DNA from: DATFDN01 sp963767645
Lineage (GTDB): Bacteria; Pseudomonadota; Alphaproteobacteria; Acetobacterales; Acetobacteraceae
DNA: 64,000 bases
Direction: 5' to 3'
NCBI GenBank assembly: GCA_963767645.1
Contig: CAVYEW010000002.1
Location: forward strand, 1-64,000
In this document: one piece after another, positions 52,658 to 60,378 of the stretch
How the letters are laid out: each line of letters starts with the position of its first letter
How positions within the stretch are numbered: position 1 is the stretch's first letter
Position numbers and translations under genes: made by a program
The notes under the pieces: model-generated
Told to the model about the DNA's origin: nothing
What the model saw: the letters and a program-made list of their open reading frames with translations, nothing else
Database searches by the model: none

Positions 52658-54120
52658 TGTCTCCCTCCCCCAACCCCCTCCCGCAAGGGGAGGGGACTTT
52701 TCCTTCTCCCCTTCCCCTCGTGGGAGGGGGCCGGGGGGAGGGGGCGCTGCCTCCCATCGAACCCCTCCGCCGCTTCTTCGAGGCCGCGCGTGGTGCCGGG
52801 GTGCGCATCTCGCCGGCCGAGAGCATCGACGCGGTGCGCGCGGTGGAGGTGGTTGGCTACGCTGACCGTTCGGTGCTGTGCGATACGCTGAGTCTTGCGC
52901 TGGCCAAGACGGTAGAGGAGAAGGCGGCGCTGGCCGAGTGTTTCGACCTTTATTTCCGGCGCGATGATTTCACCGCCTCCGAGCCCGACCCGGACCCGCG
53001 GATGCCCGACCAGGAGCCCGGCGCGGCGATGCTGGGCCAAGGCGGGGAGGGCGAAGGCGGCGGAGGCGGCGGGCTGACGCGGATGCTGCTGGAGGACGAT
53101 CAGGCTGGCCTGGCCGCCGCTATGGAGGAGGCGGGCGAGGCGGCCGGCGTGCCGAACATCCGCTTCTTTACGCAGAAGAACCTGTATGCCCGCCGCGTGC
53201 TGGACCGCATGGGAATGCGCGCGGTGGAGCGCGAGCTGGCCGATCTGCACCGTGATGCCGAGGGATCGGGCCGCGCCCGGTGGCTGGAGCGCGGCGTGGA
53301 GGGGCTGCGCGACCAGGTTCGCGACTACGTCGAGCGTAACCTGCTGTTGTTCGCGCGCGGCGAGAACGAGGAATTCCGCGAGGAGCTGCTGAAATCGACG
53401 CGCCTCTCCAACCTCGACCGCCGCGACTACGACCGGATGCGCGTGCTGGTGCGCGCCATCGCCAAGAAGCTCGCTGCCCGCTACGCCAAACCCCGCAGGC
53501 GCCGCCTGCGCGGCCAGCTCGACATCCGTCGCACCGTCCGGCGCAACATGGGCTGGGGCGGCATCCCGATGGTCACGGTGTGGAAGGAGCGCCGTATCGA
53601 GAAGCCCCGCGTCATCGTGCTGTGCGACGTCTCCGGCTCGGTTGCGGCGATGGCGCAGTTCCTGCTGATGTTCCTCTACGCGCTGAACGAGGCGCTGTCC
53701 GACATCCGCAGCTTCGCCTTCGCCGGCAGCCTGATCGAGGTGAGCGGGATTCTGGAGACCGAGGCGATCGAGGCTGCGATCGCGACGATTCTGGGCATCA
53801 TCGGCTTCGGATCGTCCAACTACGGCAACGCGCTGCGCGACTTCGAGGAGGGCTGGATGGGCATCGTGGACCGCAAATCCACGGTCATCATCCTGGGCGA
53901 CGCGCGCGGCAACCGCACCGAGCCGCGCGTCGACATCGTGCAGCGCATCGCCGACCGGGCCAAACGGGTGATTTGGCTCAACCCCGAATATCGGACGTCT
54001 TGGGGAACCGGAGATTCTGATATGTTCCGCTACGCGCCGCATTGTCAGATGGTACGGGTCTGCAACACGTTGCGCGACCTGGAGCGGGTGGTCACGGAGC
54101 TGCTGGAGGTGACGCGGTAG
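52657..54120 (+). CDS. VWA-domain protein (CoxE-like) with repeat-derived N-terminus
   Basis: A 487-residue partner of the MoxR ATPase. The first ~28 residues, MSPSPNPLPQGEGTFPSPLP and LVGGGRGEG, are a translated palindromic repeat. The family sequence starts at LPPIEPLRRFFEAARGAGVR. A long helical part with FDLYFRRDDFTASEPDPDPR and a Gly-rich linker (GGEGEGGGGGG) follows. The VWA domain is VIVLCDVSGSVAAMAQFLLM, whose MIDAS motif DxSxS is intact, with IIGFGSSNYGNALRDFEE and VIILGDARGNRTEPRVDI. The end VRVCNTLRDLERVVTELLEV is as in CoxE. Start overlap with the MoxR stop is preserved, so the repeat entered without losing coupling. Confidence 0.92.
   Translation: MSPSPNPLPQGEGTFPSPLPLVGGGRGEGALPPIEPLRRFFEAARGAGVRISPAESIDAVRAVEVVGYADRSVLCDTLSLALAKTVEEKAALAECFDLYFRRDDFTASEPDPDPRMPDQEPGAAMLGQGGEGEGGGGGGLTRMLLEDDQAGLAAAMEEAGEAAGVPNIRFFTQKNLYARRVLDRMGMRAVERELADLHRDAEGSGRARWLERGVEGLRDQVRDYVERNLLLFARGENEEFREELLKSTRLSNLDRRDYDRMRVLVRAIAKKLAARYAKPRRRRLRGQLDIRRTVRRNMGWGGIPMVTVWKERRIEKPRVIVLCDVSGSVAAMAQFLLMFLYALNEALSDIRSFAFAGSLIEVSGILETEAIEAAIATILGIIGFGSSNYGNALRDFEEGWMGIVDRKSTVIILGDARGNRTEPRVDIVQRIADRAKRVIWLNPEYRTSWGTGDSDMFRYAPHCQMVRVCNTLRDLERVVTELLEVTR
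52662..52744. repeat. Palindromic repeat forming the VWA-protein N-terminal codons
   Basis: CCCTCCCCCAACCCCCTCCC and GGGGGCCGGGGGGAGGGGGC form the ends, with CCCTCCCGCAAGGGGAGGGG and CCTTCCCCTCGTGGGAGGGG as inner hairpins. It begins three codons after the ATG of the VWA gene. Confidence 0.82.
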
Positions 54121-54163
54121 GATTCCAGCGTTATGCGCGGTGCCGAAGCGCGGTAATGATGAG

Positions 54164-54505
54164 ATGCGACAGAAGATTTGGCTTTCGTACGATCTTGGGG
54201 TCCGCGGTGATTACGAGGCCTTCTATACGTGGCTGGACCAGCTCAAGGCACGGGAATGCGGCACCAACCTTGCCGTATTTGACTACGAATGGAACGGTTC
54301 CCTAAAGGAAGCGCTGGAGGCTGAGATCGGCGCGGCCATTCAGATCTCCAGAAACACGCGCATTTATGCGATCTATAACCATGAGGGCCGAATCAGGGGA
54401 TCATTCATCATCGGTCGCAGGAAGGCGCCACCCTGGTCCGGCTATGCCCCTCAGACCGAGCCCGCCGATATGGACGTTTCTGAGTATGCCGGTGGTGCTG
54501 CCTGA
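54164..54505 (+). CDS. Small hypothetical protein preceding a PIN protein (possible antitoxin)
   Basis: A 113-residue protein, ATG at 54164. It begins MRQKIWLSYDLGVRGDYEAF and continues LDQLKARECGTNLAVFDYEW, LEAEIGAAIQISRNTRIYAI and GRIRGSFIIGRRKAPPWSGY. The alternation of strands and helices resembles a small compact fold; I have no certain family name. It overlaps the next gene by 20 nt, and that gene encodes a PIN-domain protein, the usual layout of a toxin-antitoxin pair. It has no recognisable DNA-binding motif such as AbrB, RHH or PHD, so antitoxin is a guess from position. Confidence 0.7.
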   Translation: MRQKIWLSYDLGVRGDYEAFYTWLDQLKARECGTNLAVFDYEWNGSLKEALEAEIGAAIQISRNTRIYAIYNHEGRIRGSFIIGRRKAPPWSGYAPQTEPADMDVSEYAGGAA

Positions 54506-54905
54506 CACTGGCGTTTGGTACGCGCTCTTTGACAGCAGGGACCGTTATTTCGAGAAAGCTGGCCAGAAAAGCGATGTTCTGGAGGCATCCCAAGTCTTGC
54601 TGCCATGGCCGGTGGTGTATGAAACGCTGCGCACTAGGTTCGTGCGGAATAGGCCTGCGCTAACGCGGTTTGAGGCGTACCTTTCGGGAGCGCGTCCCAC
54701 CTTTGTGGATGATGCGCCATACCGCGACGATGCACTTCGGTTGGTGCTCAATTCGTCGCTACGCCGCCGTCGGCCCCTCAGCCTGGCCGATTGTGTGATT
54801 CGCCTGATCTTGGGGGACCAACAGTTCGCGATCACTGCCCTGCTAACCTTCAATATCGGAGATTTTGTTGATGTTTGCCGAGATCGAGGTATCGAAATCG
54901 TTTAG
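54486..54905 (+). CDS. PIN-domain protein (putative ribonuclease toxin)
   Basis: A 139-residue protein from the ATG at 54486. The PIN-type acidic residues are VVLPDTGVWYALFDSRD (first Asp), LPWPVVYETLRTRF (Glu), RPLSLADCVIRLILGD (Asp) and LLTFNIGDFVDVCRDRG (last Asp). This D-E-D-D order and the length fit a single PIN domain that would cut RNA, as in VapC toxins. Its start lies inside the end of the upstream small gene. The base composition of this pair is lower in GC than the flanking genes, which suggests transfer. Confidence 0.82.
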   Translation: MPVVLPDTGVWYALFDSRDRYFEKAGQKSDVLEASQVLLPWPVVYETLRTRFVRNRPALTRFEAYLSGARPTFVDDAPYRDDALRLVLNSSLRRRRPLSLADCVIRLILGDQQFAITALLTFNIGDFVDVCRDRGIEIV

Positions 54906-54999
54906 ACTGGTCTTACAAGTGAACGGAAGCACATAAAGGTCATCGGCGCGCGGCGGTAACATCGAGCCGCACGCCGACAGAATTACGAAGCAGCCCGAA

Positions 55000-55215
55000 T
55001 TAGTCGCCAGCTTCGCTCACGGCCTCAAGGCTCTCCAGAGGCGCACATCGGCCCAAGCCGTCCAGGACGCTTGGAAGTCCGAAATTCCACACCGAGCTGC
55101 GGTTCGGCTTGCGCACGCGCTCTTCTTGCGCGGGCTCGGGAGCAAGCATGACCGGACCAAAAAGAGCAACCGCGATCCCGGCGCCGGAAACCAGCATCAT
55201 ACCCAACATCTGCAT
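55000..55215 (-). CDS. Possible small membrane-anchored protein
   Basis: A 71-residue open frame starting MQMLGMMLVSGAGIAVALFG, which would be a signal anchor. PAQEERVRKPNRSSVWNFGL follows. CGGGGAG precedes the ATG as a ribosome site. No family is recognised. The flanks 54906-54999 and 55216-55406 show no other clear gene. Confidence 0.4.
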   Translation of the reverse strand: MQMLGMMLVSGAGIAVALFGPVMLAPEPAQEERVRKPNRSSVWNFGLPSVLDGLGRCAPLESLEAVSEAGD

Positions 55216-55406
55216 CTCCCCCGTTACTGGCCTTCATCTCTCTTGAAGGCGGCTGGGAGAGTGATGCCATCCGGGGGCGATCGACCGGGTGAGCCGGCTC
55301 ACACGGAGACGGCCCCACGACGCCAGCCCTGTGGCGCTGATCACAGGAGACGCAGCGTACCCGAAGCACGATGTCCCGGACACACCAATCCTCACCGGAG
55401 ACATCG

Positions 55407-56507
55407 ATGACGGTCCAGAGCATCCTTCCCACGCCGCACCGGCGGCCCGGCTCCGAGCGGCCGCGGAGAACCGGCCGGATGGCAAGGAACGTGTCGGCAT
55501 TTACCGGCGGGGCGATTCTGCTCGCGCCCCAGATGTCCTATGCGCACATCAAGTGGTTCTGCGCGTACGACACGACCATTCCGCCGCTGCCGCTGGTGGA
55601 CGTGCTCACGCCGGTCTTCATTTTCAGTGCGGCCTGCTTCGGCGCTCTGATGTTCTTCGCTTATGTGATCGACCGCGTGGTGGAGCGGAATGGCTGGCTT
55701 CAGAAGCTCGAACGCGTGCTCTTGAGCGCCAAGCCATCGATCCCGACTCTGCTTCGGGTGGGCGTGGGCGGGTTTTTCGTGGTCCTCTGGCTGGACGGGA
55801 CAACGATCCTGACGCCTGAGCTGAAGACGACGAGCATCTGGGTTCCGTGGTTGCAGCTCATGATCGCCGTCTGCACGCTGTGGCGGCCTACCCTCGCCTT
55901 TACCGCGGTCGGGATCACCGTACTGTACGTCTATGGTGTCTCACAGTACGGCGCCTTCCACATGCTGGACTACCCGATATTCCTGGGCATTGCGGCCTAT
56001 CTCGGATTCAGCGCTGTCGAGAACTCCCGCCTCGCGAGATTGCGGCTGCCGGTGCTGTACTTCAACCTCGCGATCACCATGATGTGGGGCGCCATCGAGA
56101 AGTTCGGTTATCCGTACTGGACGTTCCCGCTGCTGGCGACTCACAAGGCCCTGACGCTGGGCATCCCGTTCGCGGTATTCATGGTGGTTGCCGGATTCGT
56201 GGAAATCAGCCTGGCGTTCTTCATGCTCACCGGCACGGCGTTGCTGCGGCTGGCCTGCCTTGCCCTGATGGCCATCATGACCAGCGCCATTCCCGAGTTC
56301 GGCAAGGTTGACGCAGTGGGACACTCGCTTATCCTGGCCGCCCTCGCGGTAATGGTCATCGCTGGGCAGAGCGCGATTCAATTGCCGCGAATGATCCGCA
56401 ATCGCGGCGTCATCGCCAGCTCCGGGATGCTGACGCTGGCGTACGGGGCGACGATCGTCACCCTTCTGGCGCTCTATCATGGCGCCCAATATGCTGCCGG
56501 ACGCTGA
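55407..56507 (+). CDS. Polytopic membrane protein (DoxX-like appearance)
   Basis: A 366-residue protein from the ATG at 55407 (GGAGACATCG before it); an in-frame ATG at 55479 is also possible. It has about nine hydrophobic helices, with MSYAHIKWFCAYDTTIPPLP after the first. SIPTLLRVGVGGFFVVLWLD and NLAITMMWGAIEKFGYPYWT recall the helix pattern of DoxX/DUF417-like proteins, as does FMVVAGFVEISLAFFMLTGT with a membrane Glu. Family assignment is tentative. The alcohol dehydrogenase gene follows after 14 nt, so they are likely cotranscribed. Confidence 0.75.
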   Translation: MTVQSILPTPHRRPGSERPRRTGRMARNVSAFTGGAILLAPQMSYAHIKWFCAYDTTIPPLPLVDVLTPVFIFSAACFGALMFFAYVIDRVVERNGWLQKLERVLLSAKPSIPTLLRVGVGGFFVVLWLDGTTILTPELKTTSIWVPWLQLMIAVCTLWRPTLAFTAVGITVLYVYGVSQYGAFHMLDYPIFLGIAAYLGFSAVENSRLARLRLPVLYFNLAITMMWGAIEKFGYPYWTFPLLATHKALTLGIPFAVFMVVAGFVEISLAFFMLTGTALLRLACLALMAIMTSAIPEFGKVDAVGHSLILAALAVMVIAGQSAIQLPRMIRNRGVIASSGMLTLAYGATIVTLLALYHGAQYAAGR

Positions 56508-56521
56508 AGGGAGAGCACGCC

Positions 56522-57598
56522 ATGAAAGCAGCCATCGCCCGCGACAAACGCATCGTCTGCGACGACGTCCCCGACCTCGCGCCCGAGCAGGGCCAGGTGC
56601 TCGTGCGCACGCTCGCTTGCGGCATTTGCGGCTCTGACCTGCACGCGCTGCACCACGCCGACGTCGTGAGCCGGCTTTACCAGGCGGCCGGCCTGAAAAA
56701 CGCCCTCGATCCCGCCAAGGATGTCGTGTTCGGCCACGAGTTCTGCGCCGAAATTCTCGACCACGGGCCAGGGGCCGCGAAGCGGCTGAAGCCGGGCACG
56801 CGCGTGGTCTCCGTGCCGCTGGTGTTCGACCCTAGCGGCGAGCACACCGTCGGCTATTCCAACCGCTTCCCCGGCGGCTACGCCGAGCGGATGGTGTTGA
56901 CCGAGCAGCTGCTGCTCGAAGTGCCGAATGGTCTGCCGGCGCATATCGCCGCCTTGACCGAACCGTTGGCCGTGGGCGAGCACGCGGTGGCGCTGGCCGA
57001 CCTCGCCGGGGCAGGGGCCGCGCTGGTGGTGGGCTGCGGGCCGGTCGGTCTGGCGGTGATCGCGGCGCTGAAGGCACGCGGCTTCGGCCCGGTGATCGCC
57101 GCCGACTTCGCCCCCGGTCGCCGCCGCACCGCCGAGCAACTGGGGGCCGACGTGGTCATCGACCCCGCTGCTGATTCTCCGCACCGCGCCTGGGCGCAGT
57201 ATGGCATTCCGCGGACCCGCGGGGAGCGTTACAAGGCACTGGCCGAGGGAACGCTGCGCGGGCGCCCGGTGATCTTCGAGTGCGTCGGCGTGCCCGGCGT
57301 GCTGCAGAATCTGATCGCGGAGGCGCCGCACGGCGCGCAGATCCTGGTCGTCGGCGTGTGCATGGAGATCGACCGCATCGAGCCCGGTCTGGCAATCGCC
57401 AAGGAGCTCGACTTCCGCTTCTGCTACGCCTACTCGGCCGAGGAGTTCGAGCGGACGTTACGCAACATCGCCGAGGGCCGGATCGACGCCGCTGCCCTGG
57501 TCAGCCGGCGCGTCGGGCTGTCCGAAGTGCCCGCCGCGTTTGAGGCCCTCGCCGCTCCCGGCGACGAGGTCAAGGTGCTGATCGAGCCGACCCGCTAG
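56522..57598 (+). CDS. Zinc-dependent alcohol dehydrogenase (MDR family)
   Basis: A medium-chain dehydrogenase of 358 residues. The catalytic zinc site is LACGICGSDLHALHHADVVS (Cys) and KDVVFGHEFCAEILDHGPG (His-Glu). NAD(P) binding is ALVVGCGPVGLAVIAALKAR, and the site Glu region is ALTEPLAVGEHAVALADLA. The four-Cys structural zinc lobe is absent: PLVFDPSGEHTVGYSNRFPG is found in its place. RVPLSEVPAAFEAL-type ending is normal. ATG at 56522 follows AAGGGAGAGCACGCC. Substrate unknown. Confidence 0.92.
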   Translation: MKAAIARDKRIVCDDVPDLAPEQGQVLVRTLACGICGSDLHALHHADVVSRLYQAAGLKNALDPAKDVVFGHEFCAEILDHGPGAAKRLKPGTRVVSVPLVFDPSGEHTVGYSNRFPGGYAERMVLTEQLLLEVPNGLPAHIAALTEPLAVGEHAVALADLAGAGAALVVGCGPVGLAVIAALKARGFGPVIAADFAPGRRRTAEQLGADVVIDPAADSPHRAWAQYGIPRTRGERYKALAEGTLRGRPVIFECVGVPGVLQNLIAEAPHGAQILVVGVCMEIDRIEPGLAIAKELDFRFCYAYSAEEFERTLRNIAEGRIDAAALVSRRVGLSEVPAAFEALAAPGDEVKVLIEPTR

Positions 57599-57614
57599 GC
57601 CGTCGGGCTTCGGA

Positions 57615-58394
57615 TCACGCCGTCGCCCCGCCATCGACCGGCAGCGCCGCGCCGGTGATGTAGGAAGCCTCGTCCGAGATCAGGAACAGCGCGGCGTTGG
57701 CGACCTCCTCCGGCCGCGCGAACCGGCCCATCGGCACCTGGGCGCCGCGCCTCTGGACCAGGCTTTCCGGCGTCTCGCCGGGCGGCATTTGGCTGTCCGG
57801 CCGAGCGACGAAGACGCGCAGCATCGGCGTGTCGGTGGGGCCGGGGCAGACCGCATTGGCGCGGATGTTCTCGCGCGCATAGCGCTTGGCCAATCCGCGC
57901 ACCAGGCCGACGATGCCGAACTTGGCGATGTTATACACCGGGCTGAATTGCGAGCCGACCAGACCGGAGGTGGATGCGGTGTAGAGCAGCGCCCCGCCGC
58001 CGCGCGCGCGCAACTCCGGGATTGCGGCTTCGGTCGTCACCAGCACGGTGCGGACATTGAGATCCATGGCCAGCTCGAAATCCTTCCAATCGAGCCCTTC
58101 GATGGAGGCGGGACCTGGATGGCCGACATGGTTCCACACAAAGTCGAGCCCGCCGAAGGCGCGGGCCGTGGCGCGCACGATCTCCTTGGCGAACCCGTCC
58201 TGGCGCAGGTCGCCGGAGAGCGCGAGCGCCTTGCCGCCGGCGCCGGTGATCTCCTCGGCGGTGGCGCGTGCGCCGGCCTCGTCGATGTCCACCACCGCAA
58301 CGGCCGCGCCCTCCTTGGCGAAGCGGACCGCGCCGGCCCGTCCCATGCCGGATGCGGCGGCGGTGACAATGCCGATCTTGCCTGATAGGCGCAT
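57615..58394 (-). CDS. Short-chain dehydrogenase/reductase
   Basis: A classical SDR of 259 residues with an intact site. The cofactor motif is KIGIVTAAASGMGRAGAVRF, and Asp in AVAVVDIDEAGARATAEEI indicates NAD. LYTASTSGLVGSQFSPVYNI and AKFG give the catalytic Ser, Tyr and Lys. AVCPGPTDTPMLRVFV and SDEASYITGAALPVDGGATA complete it. WNHVG replaces the usual NNAG, a mild change. It is the last gene of the leftward operon cyclase - hydrolase - SDR, with a gap of 9 nt to the hydrolase. Confidence 0.92.
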   Translation of the reverse strand: MRLSGKIGIVTAAASGMGRAGAVRFAKEGAAVAVVDIDEAGARATAEEITGAGGKALALSGDLRQDGFAKEIVRATARAFGGLDFVWNHVGHPGPASIEGLDWKDFELAMDLNVRTVLVTTEAAIPELRARGGGALLYTASTSGLVGSQFSPVYNIAKFGIVGLVRGLAKRYARENIRANAVCPGPTDTPMLRVFVARPDSQMPPGETPESLVQRRGAQVPMGRFARPEEVANAALFLISDEASYITGAALPVDGGATA

Positions 58395-58403
58395 GGACGC
58401 CTC

Positions 58404-59211
58404 CTATGCCCGGCCGTGCTGCTGGTCGAGCCAGTCCAGCATGATCCGGATGAACACGTCGGGACGCTCGACATTGGGGAAATGCCGCGCATCCGCGATC
58501 TCCTCATATTGCGCGCCGGGGACCAGCGCGGCGAGGCCGCGATTCTGCGCCGGCGGAGTGCCCGCGTCCTCGGACCCGCAGACCACCAATATCGGCACGC
58601 GAACCGATGGTAACTGCGCGGTGAAGTCGAAATTCAGGATCGCCGCGCAGCTTCCAAGATAGCCGGCCGGCGTGGTGCCCAGGATGGTGTCGCGGATCTG
58701 CTCGCCAGCGCGCGGGGTGGCGAGCCTTGAAGGCGTCGGTCAGCCAGCGCTCGGCGGTGGCATCCGCGATCGGGGCGAGCGAGTTCGCCTCGCGCACCGT
58801 TGTCATCCGCTGGTGCCAGGTGTCGCGCGCGCTGGACGGGCTGGCGGGCAACGTGTCGCACCACATCGCGGAGAGCAGCTTGGCGCCGTGTTCCACCGCG
58901 AAGGCTTGGCCCAGCATGCCGCCGATTGACAGCCCGATATAGTGGACGCGCGCGATGCCAAGCGCATCCAGCACCGCGGCCACGTCGCCGGCTAGCGCGC
59001 GCATGGTGTAGTCGCCGGCAACGGGATCGCTGCCGCCGTGGCCGCGCATGTCGATGCGCAGCACCCGATAGCCCTGTGCCAGCAGGGCGGGCACTTGCTC
59101 GGCCCACATCCCGCCATCGGCGGCAAGCGAGTGGGTGAAGCAGACCACCGGCCCCGCTTCGGGTCCGATCAGGTCATAGGCGATGAAGCGGCTCTCGAGC
59201 GGCACTTTCAT
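58404..59211 (-). CDS. Alpha/beta hydrolase, 3-oxoadipate enol-lactonase-like (frameshift near 58718)
   Basis: A serine hydrolase whose first ~165 residues are in one frame and the last ~100 in another. Part one: AGPVVCFTHSLAADGGMWAE (oxyanion loop), VLRIDMRGHGGSDPVAGDYT, VHYIGLSIGGMLGQAFAVEH (nucleophile Ser in GLSIGG) and LTDAFKARHPAR. Part two: EQIRDTILGTTPAGYLGSCA, VPILVVCGSEDAGTPPAQNR (acid residue) and EIADARHFPNVERPDVF (catalytic His). Two missing bases in the alternating GC run near 58718 (CCGCGCGC) would restore the fold. The type resembles PcaD. It lies between the SDR and cyclase genes. Confidence 0.88.
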
Positions 59212-59221
59212 AGGTGCGTCC

Positions 59222-60271
59222 TCAGACCGTGGCGATGGGGGTGGCGGGAGAGCCGACCGCGCCGGGCAGGCGCAGCGGCGGGGCGGTAAGCAGGAAGCGC
59301 GTCCGCTGGTTCGCGCGCAGCCAGTCGGCGAGTGCCGTCAAGTACCACATCTCGCCCAGGTAGCAGCCAAGCCGGAACAGGCAGTGCGCATGCAGCGGCA
59401 AGGTGGCGCAGACATCCTCCATGCAAGGCCGCGCCGGCGTCGCCTCGACGCCGTAATTGTCGCTGATGAGCGCGACCGCGCCGCTGTCCGTGACCCATTG
59501 CAGCAGCTTCGGGTCGCGGCCGTCCAGCGTGCAGGCGCCGGCAAACAGCTTCTGGCGATCGATCTTCTTGTTCATCTCCAGCAGCATCTCGGCGAAGCCC
59601 GTGCGGAACAGCACGAAATCGCCCGATTCAACGGTGATGCGGTCGCGCTCGAGCACGCGCATCAGGTCGTCATGGCCGACGATCCTGCCGGAGCGGCCGA
59701 AATGCGCTTCCAGATCGACCATCACGCCGCGGCCTTGCATGCAGGCTTCAGCCATGTTCTGCACGCCCAGGCGTCGCGCGCCGGGCGGCTGGTCGCAAGG
59801 CGTGGTGTTGCCCTTCTCGTCGTAGAGCACCGGGCCGATGATGTCGCTGCCGGCGCGGAAGCCGTTATAGAATACATCCTCCGTCCTGCCGTCGCCGTCG
59901 GCATCGAACATCTGCCCGACATGGGCGAGGCTGTCCCACTGCGTCGAGTATTGCAGGGTCAGCAGCACCTGATCGTCGCACACCACGTCGGTCGCGGTCG
60001 GGTCGTCGCAGCGCAGCGGGTAGTTCATGTTCGGCTTGCCGTCCCGCAATGTGGGACGCAGCTCCGGCGGATGGCGGCGCGGGTTCAGGATGGAGCCGCC
60101 CGGATAGTCGAGCGGCAAGGACAGGCAGAAGGTCTTGCCGGTCCTGACCTCCGCCACGCCGCGCAGCACGGCCTCCGGCGTCAGCAGGTTCAGCCGCCCG
60201 CGCTCATCGTCCGGCCCCCAGTCACCCCAGGTCGAGCCTTCGGGCCGGCGCTGCCATCGCGGGTTGTCCAT
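59222..60271 (-). CDS. Cyclase family protein (kynurenine-formamidase-like fold)
   Basis: A metal-dependent hydrolase of 349 residues of the cyclase family, from the ATG at 60271 after GAGGGAGGGAACGG. It has WGDWGPDDERGRLNLLTPEA, TFCLSLPLDYPGGSILNPRR, LLTLQYSTQWDSLAHVGQMF and DNYGVEATPARPCMEDVCAT. The usual metal motif HxGTHxDxPxH is changed to QYSTQWDSLAHV, as in a large subfamily of long bacterial members. Products are seen in isatin or kynurenine-type breakdown in other bacteria, but the substrate here is unknown. First gene of the leftward operon; divergent from the P450 gene. Confidence 0.88.
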   Translation of the reverse strand: MDNPRWQRRPEGSTWGDWGPDDERGRLNLLTPEAVLRGVAEVRTGKTFCLSLPLDYPGGSILNPRRHPPELRPTLRDGKPNMNYPLRCDDPTATDVVCDDQVLLTLQYSTQWDSLAHVGQMFDADGDGRTEDVFYNGFRAGSDIIGPVLYDEKGNTTPCDQPPGARRLGVQNMAEACMQGRGVMVDLEAHFGRSGRIVGHDDLMRVLERDRITVESGDFVLFRTGFAEMLLEMNKKIDRQKLFAGACTLDGRDPKLLQWVTDSGAVALISDNYGVEATPARPCMEDVCATLPLHAHCLFRLGCYLGEMWYLTALADWLRANQRTRFLLTAPPLRLPGAVGSPATPIATV

Positions 60272-60378
60272 GCCGTTCCCTCCCTCATCCTCGGCCGGCA
60301 TCATGCCCGCCGGAGGGTGTTCCTTGAAAGAGGCGGCCGGCTCACCTAGGCTCGGGCTTGCCAAAGGAGAAAACGGCC

